DNA of 64,000 nucleotides from Rariloculus sp963665575 (GCA_963665575.2 CAXXDW010000009.1:62001-126000), one strand, 5' to 3'. Shown: positions 8,761 to 18,088, numbered from the stretch's first letter. The notes: generated by a model not told the origin, from the sequence alone. Translations and numbers: made by a program.

Positions 8761-9360
8761 TCAGTCCTTGCTCGGATCCATCTTGACGAGGCGCACGCGA
8801 TCTTCTCGGCGCACGGCGACCTGCTTCGCTACGTTTTGAGCCTTCAGACCGGGGCGGCGGCGCATCGTGAGCGTGATGGCGGCGACGATCGCGAGCAGCA
8901 GTATGATGGCCGCAAGCTCAAACGCGTAGACGTGCTCGGTGTAGAGCACGCTGCCGAGTTCGCGGGTGTTGCTGTAGTCCGCCGGGAACGGCGTCGGCGT
9001 TGAGAGGAACTGCAAGCCCGTGCTTCGGAACCAGACGACGTGGCCGATCTCCACGGCCACGAGCAGCGCGACGACCGCGCCGATCCAGACGTACCGCGTG
9101 AAGCCTTCGCGCATCGACTCCACGTTGATGTCGAGCATCATGACCACAAAGAGCAACAGCACCATGACGGCGCCGACATAGACCAGCACGAGAACGATCG
9201 CGAGGAACTCCGCCTCCATGAGGAGCCACAGCGCGGCGCTCTGCACGAACGCGAGCACGAGGAACAACGCCGCATGCACGGGGTTGCGCGACGTGATGAC
9301 GCCGAGCGCCGCAACCAGCAGGATTGCGGCAAAGGAGTAAAAAAGTACCGTCGAAATCAA
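8761..9360 (-). CDS. nuoJ: NADH-quinone oxidoreductase subunit J
   Basis: Membrane subunit of complex I with 199 residues and five predicted helices. It includes the family stretch VLVYVGAVMVLLLFVVMML, which contains the pi-bulge helix near the quinone chamber. No ATG fits; the best start is TTG at 9360, giving MISTVLFYSF. The frame stays open far upstream through nuoI and nuoH, but that part has no complex I similarity and is ignored. It lies 32 bp after nuoI and 4 bp before nuoK. Confidence 0.95.
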   Translation of the reverse strand: MISTVLFYSFAAILLVAALGVITSRNPVHAALFLVLAFVQSAALWLLMEAEFLAIVLVLVYVGAVMVLLLFVVMMLDINVESMREGFTRYVWIGAVVALLVAVEIGHVVWFRSTGLQFLSTPTPFPADYSNTRELGSVLYTEHVYAFELAAIILLLAIVAAITLTMRRRPGLKAQNVAKQVAVRREDRVRLVKMDPSKD

Positions 9361-9392
9361 GATCCCGTCACTTTCGTCGCAATGGTGGCGGC

Positions 9393-9872
9393 TCAGCGGT
9401 AATCGGCGTCGGCCGACTTGTCCGCGGCGATCATCGCCTCGTACTTCTCGCCGACGGCGAGCAGCTTGTCCTTCGTCATGATGTTTTCGCCGCGAGCTTC
9501 CATGTGGTACTCGTGAATGCGCGTCTCGACGATCGCATCGACCGGGCAGGCCTCCTCGCAGAACCCGCAGTAGATGCACTTGAAAAGATCGATGTCGTAG
9601 CGCGATGTGCGCCGCGTACCGTCGGGGCCGACCTCCGACTCGATCGTGATCGCGAGCGCGGGGCATACGGCCTCGCAGAGCTTGCAGGCGATGCACCTCT
9701 CCTGCCCGTTCGGATAGCGGCGCAAGGCGTGCAGCCCGCGAAATCTCGGAGACTGCGGCGTCTTTTCTTCCGGATATTGGACCGTGACTTTCTTCGCGAA
9801 CAGGTTTCTGAACGTCAGGCCAAGGCCCTTGGCCAGTTCCGTCATAAGGAATGTCTTGACCGGATTCAGCAC
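9393..9872 (-). CDS. nuoI: NADH-quinone oxidoreductase subunit I (two 4Fe-4S clusters)
   Basis: Hydrophilic ferredoxin-like subunit that passes electrons through clusters N6a and N6b to NuoB. The 159 residues carry two canonical motifs: cysteines 60/63/66 with C70 (CIACKLCEAVCP) and cysteines 99/102/105 with C109 (CIYCGFCEEACP). The start is GTG at 9872, preceded by an AGGAGG ribosome-binding site. An overlapping ATG is in the wrong frame. Confidence 0.97.
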   Translation of the reverse strand: MLNPVKTFLMTELAKGLGLTFRNLFAKKVTVQYPEEKTPQSPRFRGLHALRRYPNGQERCIACKLCEAVCPALAITIESEVGPDGTRRTSRYDIDLFKCIYCGFCEEACPVDAIVETRIHEYHMEARGENIMTKDKLLAVGEKYEAMIAADKSADADYR

Positions 9873-9881
9873 ATGGACCTC

Positions 9882-10979
9882 CTAGACCCCTGCCGCCCAC
9901 GGCCCGATCTCGAGCGCCGCCATGACGCCTTCCACGGCAATCCAGACGATCGTGATCGGTATGAAGACCTTCCAGCCCAGCCGCATGATCTGGTCGTAGC
10001 GGTAGCGCGGGAAGGTCGCCCTGAACCACAGGAAACAGAAACAGAAGAACGCCATCTTCAGCGCAAGCCAGCCGAAGCTTGGCAGGGCGAGCCAGGTGTC
10101 GGCGAGCCCCGGCACGCCCGCGAACGGCGACAGCCAGCCGCCGAGGAAAAACGTCGCTGTCAGCGCCGTGATCAGGATCATGTTTGCGTATTCGGCGAGG
10201 AAGAACAGCCCGAAGCCGATGCCGCCATACTCCACATGAAATCCCGCGACGATTTCCGATTCGCCTTCCGCGACATCGAACGGCGAGCGATTGGTTTCGG
10301 CGACGCCGGAGATGAAATAGACGAGAAACAGCGGGAACAGCGGCCACACGAACCACGAGAGCACGCTCGTGCCTTCCTGGGCTCGCACGATGTCGCCGAG
10401 ATTGAGGCTGCCGCCGGCCATGAGCACGCCGACGAGCGCAAATCCCATCGCGATCTCGTACGCGACGATCTGCGCCGCGCATCGCATTGCGCCGAGAAAG
10501 GCGTATTTCGAGTTTGAAGACCAGCCGGCGAGAATCACGCCGTAGACGCCCATCGATGTCAGCGCGAGGATGTAGAGGAGTCCCGCATTGATGTCGGCGA
10601 TCACGAACCCGTCGCTCATCGGCACGGCCGCCCAGACCGCCAGAGCGGGTACAAGTGCCACGACCGGCGCCGCCAGAAACAGGAAGCGGTTCGAGTTGGC
10701 GGGGATCACGACTTCCTTGATCTGCATCTTGAGCACGTCTGCGAACGGCTGCAGAACGCCCTGCCAACCGACGCGATTGGGACCGATACGGTTCTGAATC
10801 CAACCGACAATCCTGCGTTCCCAGTAGGTGAAGTAGGCAACGGCGATGATCAGGGGAATGATGACGACCAGGATCTTCAAGAGCGCGACGAGTACGAAGC
10901 GAACGGTCTCGGGCAAGGCCACCCAGGCGGCCGTGAGCCAAAGCTCGAAGTCGGCGACCATGCTTACGAGCCAATCCAT
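9882..10979 (-). CDS. nuoH: NADH-quinone oxidoreductase subunit H
   Basis: Membrane subunit that forms much of the quinone-binding chamber and joins the two arms of complex I. It has 365 residues and eight or more membrane helices. Family stretches include WIQNRIGPNRVGWQGVLQPF and ERRIVGW near the N-terminus and RSPFDVAEGESEIVAGFHVE in the middle. The ATG overlaps the nuoG stop (TGATG). A GTG one codon upstream is an equally possible start. Confidence 0.97.
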   Translation of the reverse strand: MDWLVSMVADFELWLTAAWVALPETVRFVLVALLKILVVIIPLIIAVAYFTYWERRIVGWIQNRIGPNRVGWQGVLQPFADVLKMQIKEVVIPANSNRFLFLAAPVVALVPALAVWAAVPMSDGFVIADINAGLLYILALTSMGVYGVILAGWSSNSKYAFLGAMRCAAQIVAYEIAMGFALVGVLMAGGSLNLGDIVRAQEGTSVLSWFVWPLFPLFLVYFISGVAETNRSPFDVAEGESEIVAGFHVEYGGIGFGLFFLAEYANMILITALTATFFLGGWLSPFAGVPGLADTWLALPSFGWLALKMAFFCFCFLWFRATFPRYRYDQIMRLGWKVFIPITIVWIAVEGVMAALEIGPWAAGV

Positions 10980-13186
10980 CACGTTGAGCTCGCTGCCAGA
11001 GGCTCGGCAGATTCGTCAGTAGCGCCCCCGAGAACCGTTTGCTGCAAAGGCTCGGAGCGACGCACGAGCGCATCGACCGCGTAGGTCGGCACGTCGATGC
11101 CGGCGGGGTCGGTGTCTGCCGGATCGAGGCTGAGAGCGAAGCTGCCGCGATAGCCGTTGTCAGGCGGCGCGGGCTCGCCGAGTTCGCCGCGCAGCGCATC
11201 GCGAACGTCCCCGGCATCCCGATAGTCGAAGTCCGGCACGCCGAGCGCATTGCCAAGCACGCGCAGTACGCGCCAGCCCGGCCGCGCATCGCCGACCGGG
11301 TCGGCCGCGGCGTCGAAGCTCTGCCATGTGCCCTCGGCGTTGACGTAAGTACCTGCTGTTTCTGCGAACGTGCCGATCGGCAGCAGCACGTCTGCGCACC
11401 GCAGAAGCGCGTCGTTGACATATGAAGTGAAACAGACCACGGCATCGGCGGACATGAGCGCCGCCTCGGCAAGGGCGCTCTCGGCCATGTCGCTGTCCGG
11501 TTCCAGACCGAAAAGCACGTAGCCGCGGCGAGGCGAACTCAACATGCCGTGGACATCGAAGCCTGCCGTCTGCGGGGTGCGGCCGCCGACGCCACGGTGC
11601 GGCAGGCAACCGGCGAGCGCCGCGCCGACCCCGTTGGCACCTTCCGCGAGATAGCCGAGTTGCGCGCCCGTGAGTTCCCCGAGCGCCGCCGCGAGCACGC
11701 GGATGTCGGAGAAGTGCGTGTGCCGCTGAGCCAGGTGTCCGAGCAGCACGAGCGCCCGTTTCTTCCCGAGGAGGACCTGGGCGGCCGTGCGATGCTCGTC
11801 GCCGACCGCAACGCCGGACACGGCATCGGCCACGCCCTCGGGCAGCGGCCGGTCCAGTGCCTCGGCAGCGGCTCCAAGCACGCCCGCAAGCGATCGCGCG
11901 AAATCGGCGAGCGGCGCCTCGACGAATGTCGAATCGAACAGGTATTCGTAATCGATCGGGTTGACGAAGCCGATCTGCGCGCCGCCGAGCGCGGCCCTGC
12001 GGATACGATGCGCGATGATCGGAACCTCCATGCGCAGGTTCGAGCCGACGACCAGCACGCCGTCGAGTTGCTCGAGCCCGGCAATCGAGGAGCCAAGCCA
12101 CGGCCACGCCGGATCCGCCTGCTGGTCGCGAAAATCGATCCGCCGCAAGCGGTGATCGAGGTGTGCACTGCCCAGGTGCGCGGTGATCCGGCGCAGCAGG
12201 TAAAGCTCCTCGAGCGTGGACGCGGGCGACGCCAGAACTCCGAGCCCGTCGCCTTCGTCGGCCACGGCGCCTGAAATCGCGTCGGCCGCGCTCTGCAGCG
12301 CCTCCTGCCAGGTCGCCTCGATCCACTCCTGATTGCGCTTGATCATCGGGACGTCAAGCCGGTCATCGGTGTAGATGCCGTAGCAGGAGAAGCGGTCCCG
12401 ATCGGAAATCCAAGTCTCGTTGATCGCCTCGTTCTCGCGCGGCACGACGCGTTTCAGGGTACCGCGCAACACGTGCCCGTAGAGGTTCGAACCCGCGCAG
12501 TCGTGCGGCGAGACCAGCGGCCTGACCTCCATCTCCCAGGCCCTCGCGCTGAAACGGTAGGGCTTGTTGTTGAGCGCGCCAACCGGGCAAAGATCGATGA
12601 TGTTGCCCGAGAGTTCGTGGTCGACGCTGTTTTCGATGTACGTGCCGATCTCCATGTGCTCGCTGCGGCCGACGGCGCCAAGCTCCTGAATTCCTGTGAT
12701 TTCCTCGCCGAAGCGCACACAACGTGTGCAGTGGATACAGCGCGTCATGTCGGTCGAGACGAGCGGCCCGAGGTTCTTGTCGGCGACGACGCGCTTTTTC
12801 TCCGTGTAACGCGAAACCCCGCGGCCGAAACCGAGCGCGAGGTCCTGCAATTCGCACTCGCCGCCCTGATCGCAGATCGGGCAGTCAAGCGGATGGTTGA
12901 TCAGCAGGAACTCCATCGTGGCCTTCTGGGCCGAGATCGCGCGATCGGAGCGCGTAAACACCTTCATGCCGTCGGTGACCGGGGTCGCACACGCCGGCAG
13001 CGGCTTCGGCGCGCGCTCGACATCGACGAGGCACATGCGGCAGTTCGCAGCGACCGAAAGCTTGCCGTGATAGCAGAACCTCGGCACATAAGCGCCGGAC
13101 CGGTCGGTCACCTCGATCAACATCTGGCCGGCAACGGCCTCGACCTGTTTGCCGTCGATCTCGATGTTGACTTTGTTCTGTTGCAT
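10979..13186 (-). CDS. nuoG: NADH-quinone oxidoreductase subunit G
   Basis: Large iron-sulfur subunit of the peripheral arm, 735 residues. The N-terminal 2Fe-2S domain has C38, C49, C52 and C66. The histidine-ligated 4Fe-4S cluster has H98, C102, C105 and C111 (HPLDCPICDQGGEC). A further 4Fe-4S cluster begins at C150/C153/C156 (CIHCTRC), with its fourth cysteine in IDLCPVGAL. The molybdopterin-oxidoreductase-like C-terminal half follows. The extra CxxCxxxC motif that binds cluster N7 in the Escherichia coli protein is not seen; only SPHDCAGS stands there. Confidence 0.97.
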   Translation of the reverse strand: MQQNKVNIEIDGKQVEAVAGQMLIEVTDRSGAYVPRFCYHGKLSVAANCRMCLVDVERAPKPLPACATPVTDGMKVFTRSDRAISAQKATMEFLLINHPLDCPICDQGGECELQDLALGFGRGVSRYTEKKRVVADKNLGPLVSTDMTRCIHCTRCVRFGEEITGIQELGAVGRSEHMEIGTYIENSVDHELSGNIIDLCPVGALNNKPYRFSARAWEMEVRPLVSPHDCAGSNLYGHVLRGTLKRVVPRENEAINETWISDRDRFSCYGIYTDDRLDVPMIKRNQEWIEATWQEALQSAADAISGAVADEGDGLGVLASPASTLEELYLLRRITAHLGSAHLDHRLRRIDFRDQQADPAWPWLGSSIAGLEQLDGVLVVGSNLRMEVPIIAHRIRRAALGGAQIGFVNPIDYEYLFDSTFVEAPLADFARSLAGVLGAAAEALDRPLPEGVADAVSGVAVGDEHRTAAQVLLGKKRALVLLGHLAQRHTHFSDIRVLAAALGELTGAQLGYLAEGANGVGAALAGCLPHRGVGGRTPQTAGFDVHGMLSSPRRGYVLFGLEPDSDMAESALAEAALMSADAVVCFTSYVNDALLRCADVLLPIGTFAETAGTYVNAEGTWQSFDAAADPVGDARPGWRVLRVLGNALGVPDFDYRDAGDVRDALRGELGEPAPPDNGYRGSFALSLDPADTDPAGIDVPTYAVDALVRRSEPLQQTVLGGATDESAEPLAASST

Positions 13187-13214
13187 GTCCCGCTTCGTCC
13201 GATTCGGCGTGCGC

Positions 13215-14519
13215 TCAGGCCGCGACTGCGTCGGGCGCCGAAACGATGCTGCGCCCGCCGTGGTCGATCATGTACTCGAATTCGTGCCGGAAGTGCTTGA
13301 GGAAACTCTGCACGGGCCACGCCGCGGCATCGCCGAGCGCGCATATCGTGTGACCTTCGATCTTGTTGGCGACGTCGACGAGCATGTCGAGGTCGGCGTG
13401 GGTCCCCGAGCCCTCCATGATCCGCGTCAGCACGCGGTAGAGCCAGCCCGTCCCTTCCCGGCAAGGCGTGCATTGCCCGCAGGACTCCGCGTAGTAGAAG
13501 CGCGAGATGCGCCTGAGCATACCCACCATGCAGGTCGTTTCGTCCATGACGACGACCGCAGCCGTGCCGAGGCTCGAACCCGCCGCCTTGATCGCGTCGA
13601 AATCCATCGTGAGATCCACGATGTTCGCGGCCGGCATCACCGGGACCGAGGAACCGCCGGGGATTACCGCCTTGAGTTTCCTGCCGCCCTGCATGCCGCC
13701 GGCGATCTCCAGCAGCTCCCGGAACGGTATCCCAAGCGGCAACTCGTAGTTGCCCGGCTTCTCCACATGGCCCGAGACCGAGAAGATGGCCGTACCGCTC
13801 GAGCCCTCGACCCCGATGTCGACGAACCACTGCGGCCCCTTGCGGATAATCGTCGGTATCGAGGCGAGGCTCTGAGTGTTGTTGATCGTTGTCGGCGCTC
13901 CGTAGAGCCCATGCTGCGCGGGAAACGGCGGCTTGAAGCGCGGCTTGCCGGGTTTGCCCTCGAGCGACTCGAGAAGCCCGGTTTCCTCCCCGCAGATGTA
14001 GGCGCCGGCGCCGACGAAGGTATGAATGTCAACGTCGATCCCGGAGCCCCTGATATCCCTGCCAAGCCAACCGGCGTCGTAGGCTTCCTGCAGGGCCGCC
14101 TCGAAAATCGGCACCGGCTCGTCGATGAATTCGCCGCGGATGTAGTTGTAGGCAACCGTCGCACCCATCGCATAGGCAGAAATCGCCATTCCCTCGATCA
14201 GCGAATGCGGGTTGAGCCGCAGAATCTCCCGATCATGGCAGGTGCCGGGCTCGCTCTCGTCGGAATTGCACACGAGAAATTTCTGCATCGGCGCTTCGCG
14301 CGGCATGAAACTGTGCTTGAGTCCCGTCGGAAACCCCGCTCCGCCGCGGCCGCGCAGACCCGAAGCCTTGACCTGCTCGATGATCGCCGCGCGGTCGAGT
14401 TCGCCGTCCAGCACCTTTTGCCAGGCCTGGTAGCCGCCGACTTCGAGATAGTTCGAAAGCGACCACGGCTCGCTTTCGAACCTGCGCGTTGCAAAGCAGA
14501 CGAGATCGTGTTCCGGCAC
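13215..14519 (-). CDS. nuoF: NADH-quinone oxidoreductase subunit F (NADH/FMN site)
   Basis: Catalytic entry subunit of complex I: it binds NADH and FMN and holds cluster N3. The FMN/NADH loop GLRGRGGAGFPTGLKHSF and the ESEPGTCHDRE stretch are intact. The 4Fe-4S ligands are in SCGQCTPCREGTGW and the later ICALGDAAAWP. The best start is GTG at 14519, with an AGGGG ribosome-binding site 7 bases ahead, giving 434 residues. An in-frame ATG at 14558 would overlap nuoE and adds unrelated sequence. Confidence 0.96.
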   Translation of the reverse strand: MPEHDLVCFATRRFESEPWSLSNYLEVGGYQAWQKVLDGELDRAAIIEQVKASGLRGRGGAGFPTGLKHSFMPREAPMQKFLVCNSDESEPGTCHDREILRLNPHSLIEGMAISAYAMGATVAYNYIRGEFIDEPVPIFEAALQEAYDAGWLGRDIRGSGIDVDIHTFVGAGAYICGEETGLLESLEGKPGKPRFKPPFPAQHGLYGAPTTINNTQSLASIPTIIRKGPQWFVDIGVEGSSGTAIFSVSGHVEKPGNYELPLGIPFRELLEIAGGMQGGRKLKAVIPGGSSVPVMPAANIVDLTMDFDAIKAAGSSLGTAAVVVMDETTCMVGMLRRISRFYYAESCGQCTPCREGTGWLYRVLTRIMEGSGTHADLDMLVDVANKIEGHTICALGDAAAWPVQSFLKHFRHEFEYMIDHGGRSIVSAPDAVAA

Positions 14520-14529
14520 GTTCGAACCC

Positions 14530-15099
14530 CTATTTCCACCCGCCGGATGGATCTGCACCCGTCATCAATCTGTCCGTTATCCCGTCCACGACCGATTCCT
14601 GTTCGAGCCCGTCAAGCACTTCATCGACCGCCGCCGGGGTCAGGTTCTCGTAGTAGCGGTGATCGACCATCATCATCGGCGCACCACAGCACGCGGCGAG
14701 GCATTCCTCCTCCTGCTTGAGATAAAACCTGCCGTCGGACGTCGATTCGCCGGTCCGGATGCCGAGCCTGTTCTCGATGTGCGCGACGATGTCGTCCGCG
14801 CCGCGCAGCATGCAAGAGATGTTCGTGCACACGGAGATGCTGTGCCGGCCGACCGGCTTCGTCTCGAACATCGAATAGAACGTCGCGATCTCGTAGACCT
14901 GGATCGGCGGCATGCCCAGATAATCGGCCACGGCGTTCATGAGGTCCGGCGTCAGGTAACCGCCCGTCTCGTGCTGCACGGCATGCAGGGCCGCGAGTAC
15001 CGCCGAGCGTTGCCGGCCTTCGGGAAACTTCCCGACCCAGCGGTCGATTTCCGCGCATAGCTGATCCGACAGGACCGCGGTTTCGCCTGCGGCACTCAT
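14530..15099 (-). CDS. nuoE: NADH-quinone oxidoreductase subunit E (2Fe-2S)
   Basis: Thioredoxin-like subunit of the NADH-dehydrogenase module that carries the off-pathway 2Fe-2S cluster N1a. It has 189 residues from the ATG at 15099. The ligands are in SVCTNISCMLRG (Cx4C) and ECLAACCGAPMM. The frame continues upstream to 15195 without family similarity, so the internal ATG was chosen. That ATG overlaps the stop of a 25-codon reading frame (15096..15173) that bridges nuoD and nuoE. Confidence 0.96.
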   Translation of the reverse strand: MSAAGETAVLSDQLCAEIDRWVGKFPEGRQRSAVLAALHAVQHETGGYLTPDLMNAVADYLGMPPIQVYEIATFYSMFETKPVGRHSISVCTNISCMLRGADDIVAHIENRLGIRTGESTSDGRFYLKQEEECLAACCGAPMMMVDHRYYENLTPAAVDEVLDGLEQESVVDGITDRLMTGADPSGGWK

Positions 15100-15173
15100 C
15101 GCTGGATCCCACGGGCGCCGCCGAACCGGTTCGTGACCGCATTTACGACAGTGATTTGCATTGCCGCGTTCAT
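15096..15173 (-). CDS. Possible 25-residue coupling peptide between nuoD and nuoE
   Basis: This short frame (MNAAMQITVVNAVTNRFGG..., 25 codons) starts with an ATG that overlaps the nuoD stop (TGATG). It ends with a TGA that overlaps the nuoE start (ATGA). It exactly fills the 70-bp gap, so ribosomes leaving nuoD could pass through it to nuoE. There is no known homologue that I recognise, and the frame could be open by chance. Its value is as a possible translational-coupling device that sets the NuoD:NuoE ratio. Confidence 0.3.
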   Translation of the reverse strand: MNAAMQITVVNAVTNRFGGARGIQR

Positions 15174-16423
15174 CGATCGATCTCGCCGAAGACAATGTCC
15201 TGCGTGCCGATGACGGCTACGACGTCGGCCAGCATGTGGCCCTGCACCATTTCGTTCATCGACGCCAGGTGCGCGAATCCGGGCGCACGCACCTTGAGCC
15301 GATACGGCTTGTTCGAGCCGTCCGAGACAAGGTAGACGCCGAACTCCCCCTTCGGGTGCTCGATCGCGGTGTAAACCTCGCCTTCCGGAACGCAGTAGCC
15401 CTCGGTGAAGAGTTTGAAGTGATGGATCAACGATTCCATGTCGTCCTTCATCTCGATGCGTGTCGGCGGCGTGATCTTGCGATCCTCGTGCATCACGGAT
15501 CCGGGATTGTCCCTGAGCCAGGCCACGCACTGCCTGACGATCTTCGTCGACTCGCGCATTTCCTCGATCCTGACCAGATAACGGTCGTAGCAATCGCCGT
15601 TGACGCCGACCGGGATGTCGAAGTCCATCCGATCGTAGACTTCGTACGGCTGCGTCTTGCGCAGGTCCCAGGCGACGCCCGAACCGCGCAGCATCGGCCC
15701 TGAGAAGCCCAGTTGCATCGCCCGTTCGGGCGACACGACGCCGATGTTGACCGTGCGCTGCTTCCAGATCCGGTTGTCCGTAAACAGCGTCTCGTATTCG
15801 TCAACGCGGGCGGGAAAACGGTCGAGGAACGCTTCGATGAAGTCGAGCAGCGAGCCTTCACGCGCCTCGTTGAGGCTCTTCAGTTCCTTCTCGCTGCGGC
15901 CGCCGAACTTCTGGTACTTCGGCATTCGCTCGGGCAGATCGCGGTAGACGCCGCCGGGACGATAGTATGTCGCATGCATTCGAGTGCCGGAAACGGCCTC
16001 GTAGCAGTCCATGAGGTCTTCGCGCTCGCGAAAGCAATACAGGAACATCGTCATCGCCCCGATGTCCAGTCCATGCGTCCCGAGCCACAGGAGATGGTTA
16101 AGGATTCGCGTGATTTCATCGAACATCACGCGGATGTACTGAGCGCGAATCGGAGGAGCGATACCGAGCAACTTCTCGATCGCGAGAACGTAACCGTGCT
16201 CGTTGCACATCATCGAGACGTAGTCGAGCCGGTCCATGTAGCCGATCGACTGGTTGAACGGCTTGCTCTCTGCCAGCTTCTCGGTCGCTCGGTGGAGGAG
16301 ACCGATATGCGGATCGGCCTTCTGAATGACCTCGCCGTCCATTTCGAGCACGAGGCGCAGCACGCCGTGTGCGGCCGGATGCTGCGGCCCGAAATTCATC
16401 GTGAAATTCTGAATCTCAGGCAT
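15170..16423 (-). CDS. nuoD: NADH-quinone oxidoreductase subunit D
   Basis: The 49-kDa-type subunit that lines the quinone pocket together with NuoB, 417 residues. It starts MPEIQNFTMNFGPQHPAAHG, which carries the conserved histidine of the GPQHP loop. It ends with the family-typical DIVFGEIDR. The start at 16423 overlaps nuoC by 8 bp; codons further upstream in this frame are nuoC sequence in another phase. NuoC and NuoD are separate here, not fused as in E. coli. Confidence 0.97.
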   Translation of the reverse strand: MPEIQNFTMNFGPQHPAAHGVLRLVLEMDGEVIQKADPHIGLLHRATEKLAESKPFNQSIGYMDRLDYVSMMCNEHGYVLAIEKLLGIAPPIRAQYIRVMFDEITRILNHLLWLGTHGLDIGAMTMFLYCFREREDLMDCYEAVSGTRMHATYYRPGGVYRDLPERMPKYQKFGGRSEKELKSLNEAREGSLLDFIEAFLDRFPARVDEYETLFTDNRIWKQRTVNIGVVSPERAMQLGFSGPMLRGSGVAWDLRKTQPYEVYDRMDFDIPVGVNGDCYDRYLVRIEEMRESTKIVRQCVAWLRDNPGSVMHEDRKITPPTRIEMKDDMESLIHHFKLFTEGYCVPEGEVYTAIEHPKGEFGVYLVSDGSNKPYRLKVRAPGFAHLASMNEMVQGHMLADVVAVIGTQDIVFGEIDR

Positions 16424-17150
16424 CGCCGCCGTCCTTGAGCCCGCTTTCGTAACGCGCGTCGTCGCGGATGACCTTGGGAACGAGCGTGCGCGGCTCGATG
16501 CTGACCGGCTCGTAGACGACCCTGCCCTTCTCGGGGTCGTACCGCATCTCGACATTGCCGATCAGCGGAAAGTCCTTGCGGAAGGGGTGCCCGATGAACC
16601 CGTAGTCGGTCAGGATGCGCCTGAGATCGGGATGGCCGCGAAACAGGATGCCGAATAGGTCGAAGGCTTCGCGTTCGTACCAGTCCGCCGAAGCCCAGAT
16701 GCCCGTAACCGAATCGAGCATGGGATGCTCGTCGTCCTCGCAGAAGACCTTGAGCCGCAAGCGGTGGTTGTGCGTGATCGAGAGCAGGTGGTAAACCACG
16801 GCGAAACGTGCGGGCGGATGGTACTCAGCATTCGCGATGTCGAGCGGTTCCGCGGCATCGTCGGAGGACGCGAACACACCGCGGCTGAACCCGGTTGCCG
16901 TGGCCCCATCGGTGCGCCATTCGTCGCGCCCGTAGACGAAATAGTCGACAGCGCACAGATCCACGAGCATCTCGAAGCCAAGCGCTTCGGTGTCGCGCAG
17001 CTCATCGCAACACTCGAGCAGTGAAGCCGGCGCGACCGTGTAGCTCAGTTCCCCGGGGCTGTCCGTCAGACGGACAAGGCGGCTCCCGAACCGGGATGCG
17101 ATCGTCTCGGCGAGGCGCAGATAACGTTCCGTCAGCTCAGTTGTTGCCAT
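16416..17150 (-). CDS. nuoC: NADH-quinone oxidoreductase subunit C
   Basis: The 30-kDa-type peripheral-arm subunit, 244 residues. The signature EREAFDLFGILFRGHPDLRR and the following DYGFIGHPFRKDFPL are clear. The N-terminal half carries an insertion of about 35 residues (near 75-110) before FAVVYHLLS. It starts 63 bp after the nuoB stop and overlaps nuoD by 8 bp. Confidence 0.97.
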   Translation of the reverse strand: MATTELTERYLRLAETIASRFGSRLVRLTDSPGELSYTVAPASLLECCDELRDTEALGFEMLVDLCAVDYFVYGRDEWRTDGATATGFSRGVFASSDDAAEPLDIANAEYHPPARFAVVYHLLSITHNHRLRLKVFCEDDEHPMLDSVTGIWASADWYEREAFDLFGILFRGHPDLRRILTDYGFIGHPFRKDFPLIGNVEMRYDPEKGRVVYEPVSIEPRTLVPKVIRDDARYESGLKDGGDA

Positions 17151-17213
17151 TCGATCAAATGCTCGCGCGTTCCAACGGTGTGGTCCGCAATCCCTGCCGT
17201 GCGCAGCCTCTCG

Positions 17214-17714
17214 CTACCGGGCGATCGTATGCGTGCGCCTGATTTTCTGCTGTAACTGGATGATGCCGAACAGCAGGGCCTCCGCCGTCGGCGGGCAACC
17301 CGGAACGTAAACGTCAACCGGCACGATCCTGTCGCAACCGCGCACGACCGCGTAGGAGTAGTGATAGTAGCCGCCGCCGTTGGCGCACGAACCCATGGAG
17401 ATGACCCAGCGCGGCTCGGCCATCTGGTCGTAGACCTTCCTGAGCGCCGGCGCCATCTTGTTCACGAGCGTACCGGCCACGATCATGACGTCCGATTGCC
17501 GCGGGCTCGGCCGAAACATCACCCCGAAGCGATCGAGGTCGTAGCGCGAGGCGCCGGCATGCATCATCTCGACCGCGCAACAGGCGAGACCGAAGGTGAC
17601 GGGCCACATCGAGCCTGTCCTGGCCCAGTTCATGAGGGCATCGATCTTCGTGACGACGAACCCGCGGTTCATGACCTCCGGTACGTCAAAGGGCGCTTCC
17701 TGAGTCAATCCCAT
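17214..17714 (-). CDS. nuoB: NADH-quinone oxidoreductase subunit B (cluster N2)
   Basis: Subunit that holds the terminal 4Fe-4S cluster N2, which reduces quinone. From the ATG at 17714 it has 166 residues. The ligands are the neighbouring C45/C46 (GLACCAVEM), C110 (MGSCANGGG) and C140 (PGCPPTAEA). The start overlaps nuoA by 10 bp and follows a GGGG ribosome-binding stretch. An in-frame ATG at 17735 would add seven residues and is less likely. Confidence 0.97.
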   Translation of the reverse strand: MGLTQEAPFDVPEVMNRGFVVTKIDALMNWARTGSMWPVTFGLACCAVEMMHAGASRYDLDRFGVMFRPSPRQSDVMIVAGTLVNKMAPALRKVYDQMAEPRWVISMGSCANGGGYYHYSYAVVRGCDRIVPVDVYVPGCPPTAEALLFGIIQLQQKIRRTHTIAR

Positions 17715-18061
17715 TCCAGTGCCCCTTTGCGCCATTCATAGATGAAACCGACGACGAGCACGGCCAGGAAAATGCCCATGGCGATCAGCCCGAAGAGGCC
17801 GATGCGGTCGAGCGACACGGCCCAGGGAAACAGGAACGCGATCTCGAGATCGAAGATGATGAACAGGATCGCGACCAGGTAGTAGCGAACATCGAAGCGC
17901 ATGCGCGAGTCTTCGAATGCCTCGAAACCGCACTCGTAGGGAGACAGCTTCCGCGAGTCCTTCGAGCCTCTGCCGAGCGCAAGACCCAACGCCAGCAGCA
18001 CCACGCCCAAGCCTGCAGCGACAAGCAGGAAAATCAGCACGGGGGCGTAGTTCGCGAGCAT
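17705..18061 (-). CDS. nuoA: NADH-quinone oxidoreductase subunit A
   Basis: Small membrane subunit of complex I with 118 residues and three helices. The family motif YECGFEAFEDSRMRFDVRYY lies in the long loop near the quinone site and is followed by LFIIFDLEIAFLFPWA. It is the first gene of a fourteen-gene operon read leftwards, and an extended -10 promoter stands just upstream. Confidence 0.97.
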   Translation of the reverse strand: MLANYAPVLIFLLVAAGLGVVLLALGLALGRGSKDSRKLSPYECGFEAFEDSRMRFDVRYYLVAILFIIFDLEIAFLFPWAVSLDRIGLFGLIAMGIFLAVLVVGFIYEWRKGALEWD

Positions 18062-18088
18062 CTCTCACCAGCCGATCGGTCGGCGCGC

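Noticed and set aside
9361..11472. Long N-terminal extension of the nuoJ frame
   Set aside because: The extra part runs antiphase through nuoI, nuoH and nuoG and has no complex I similarity.
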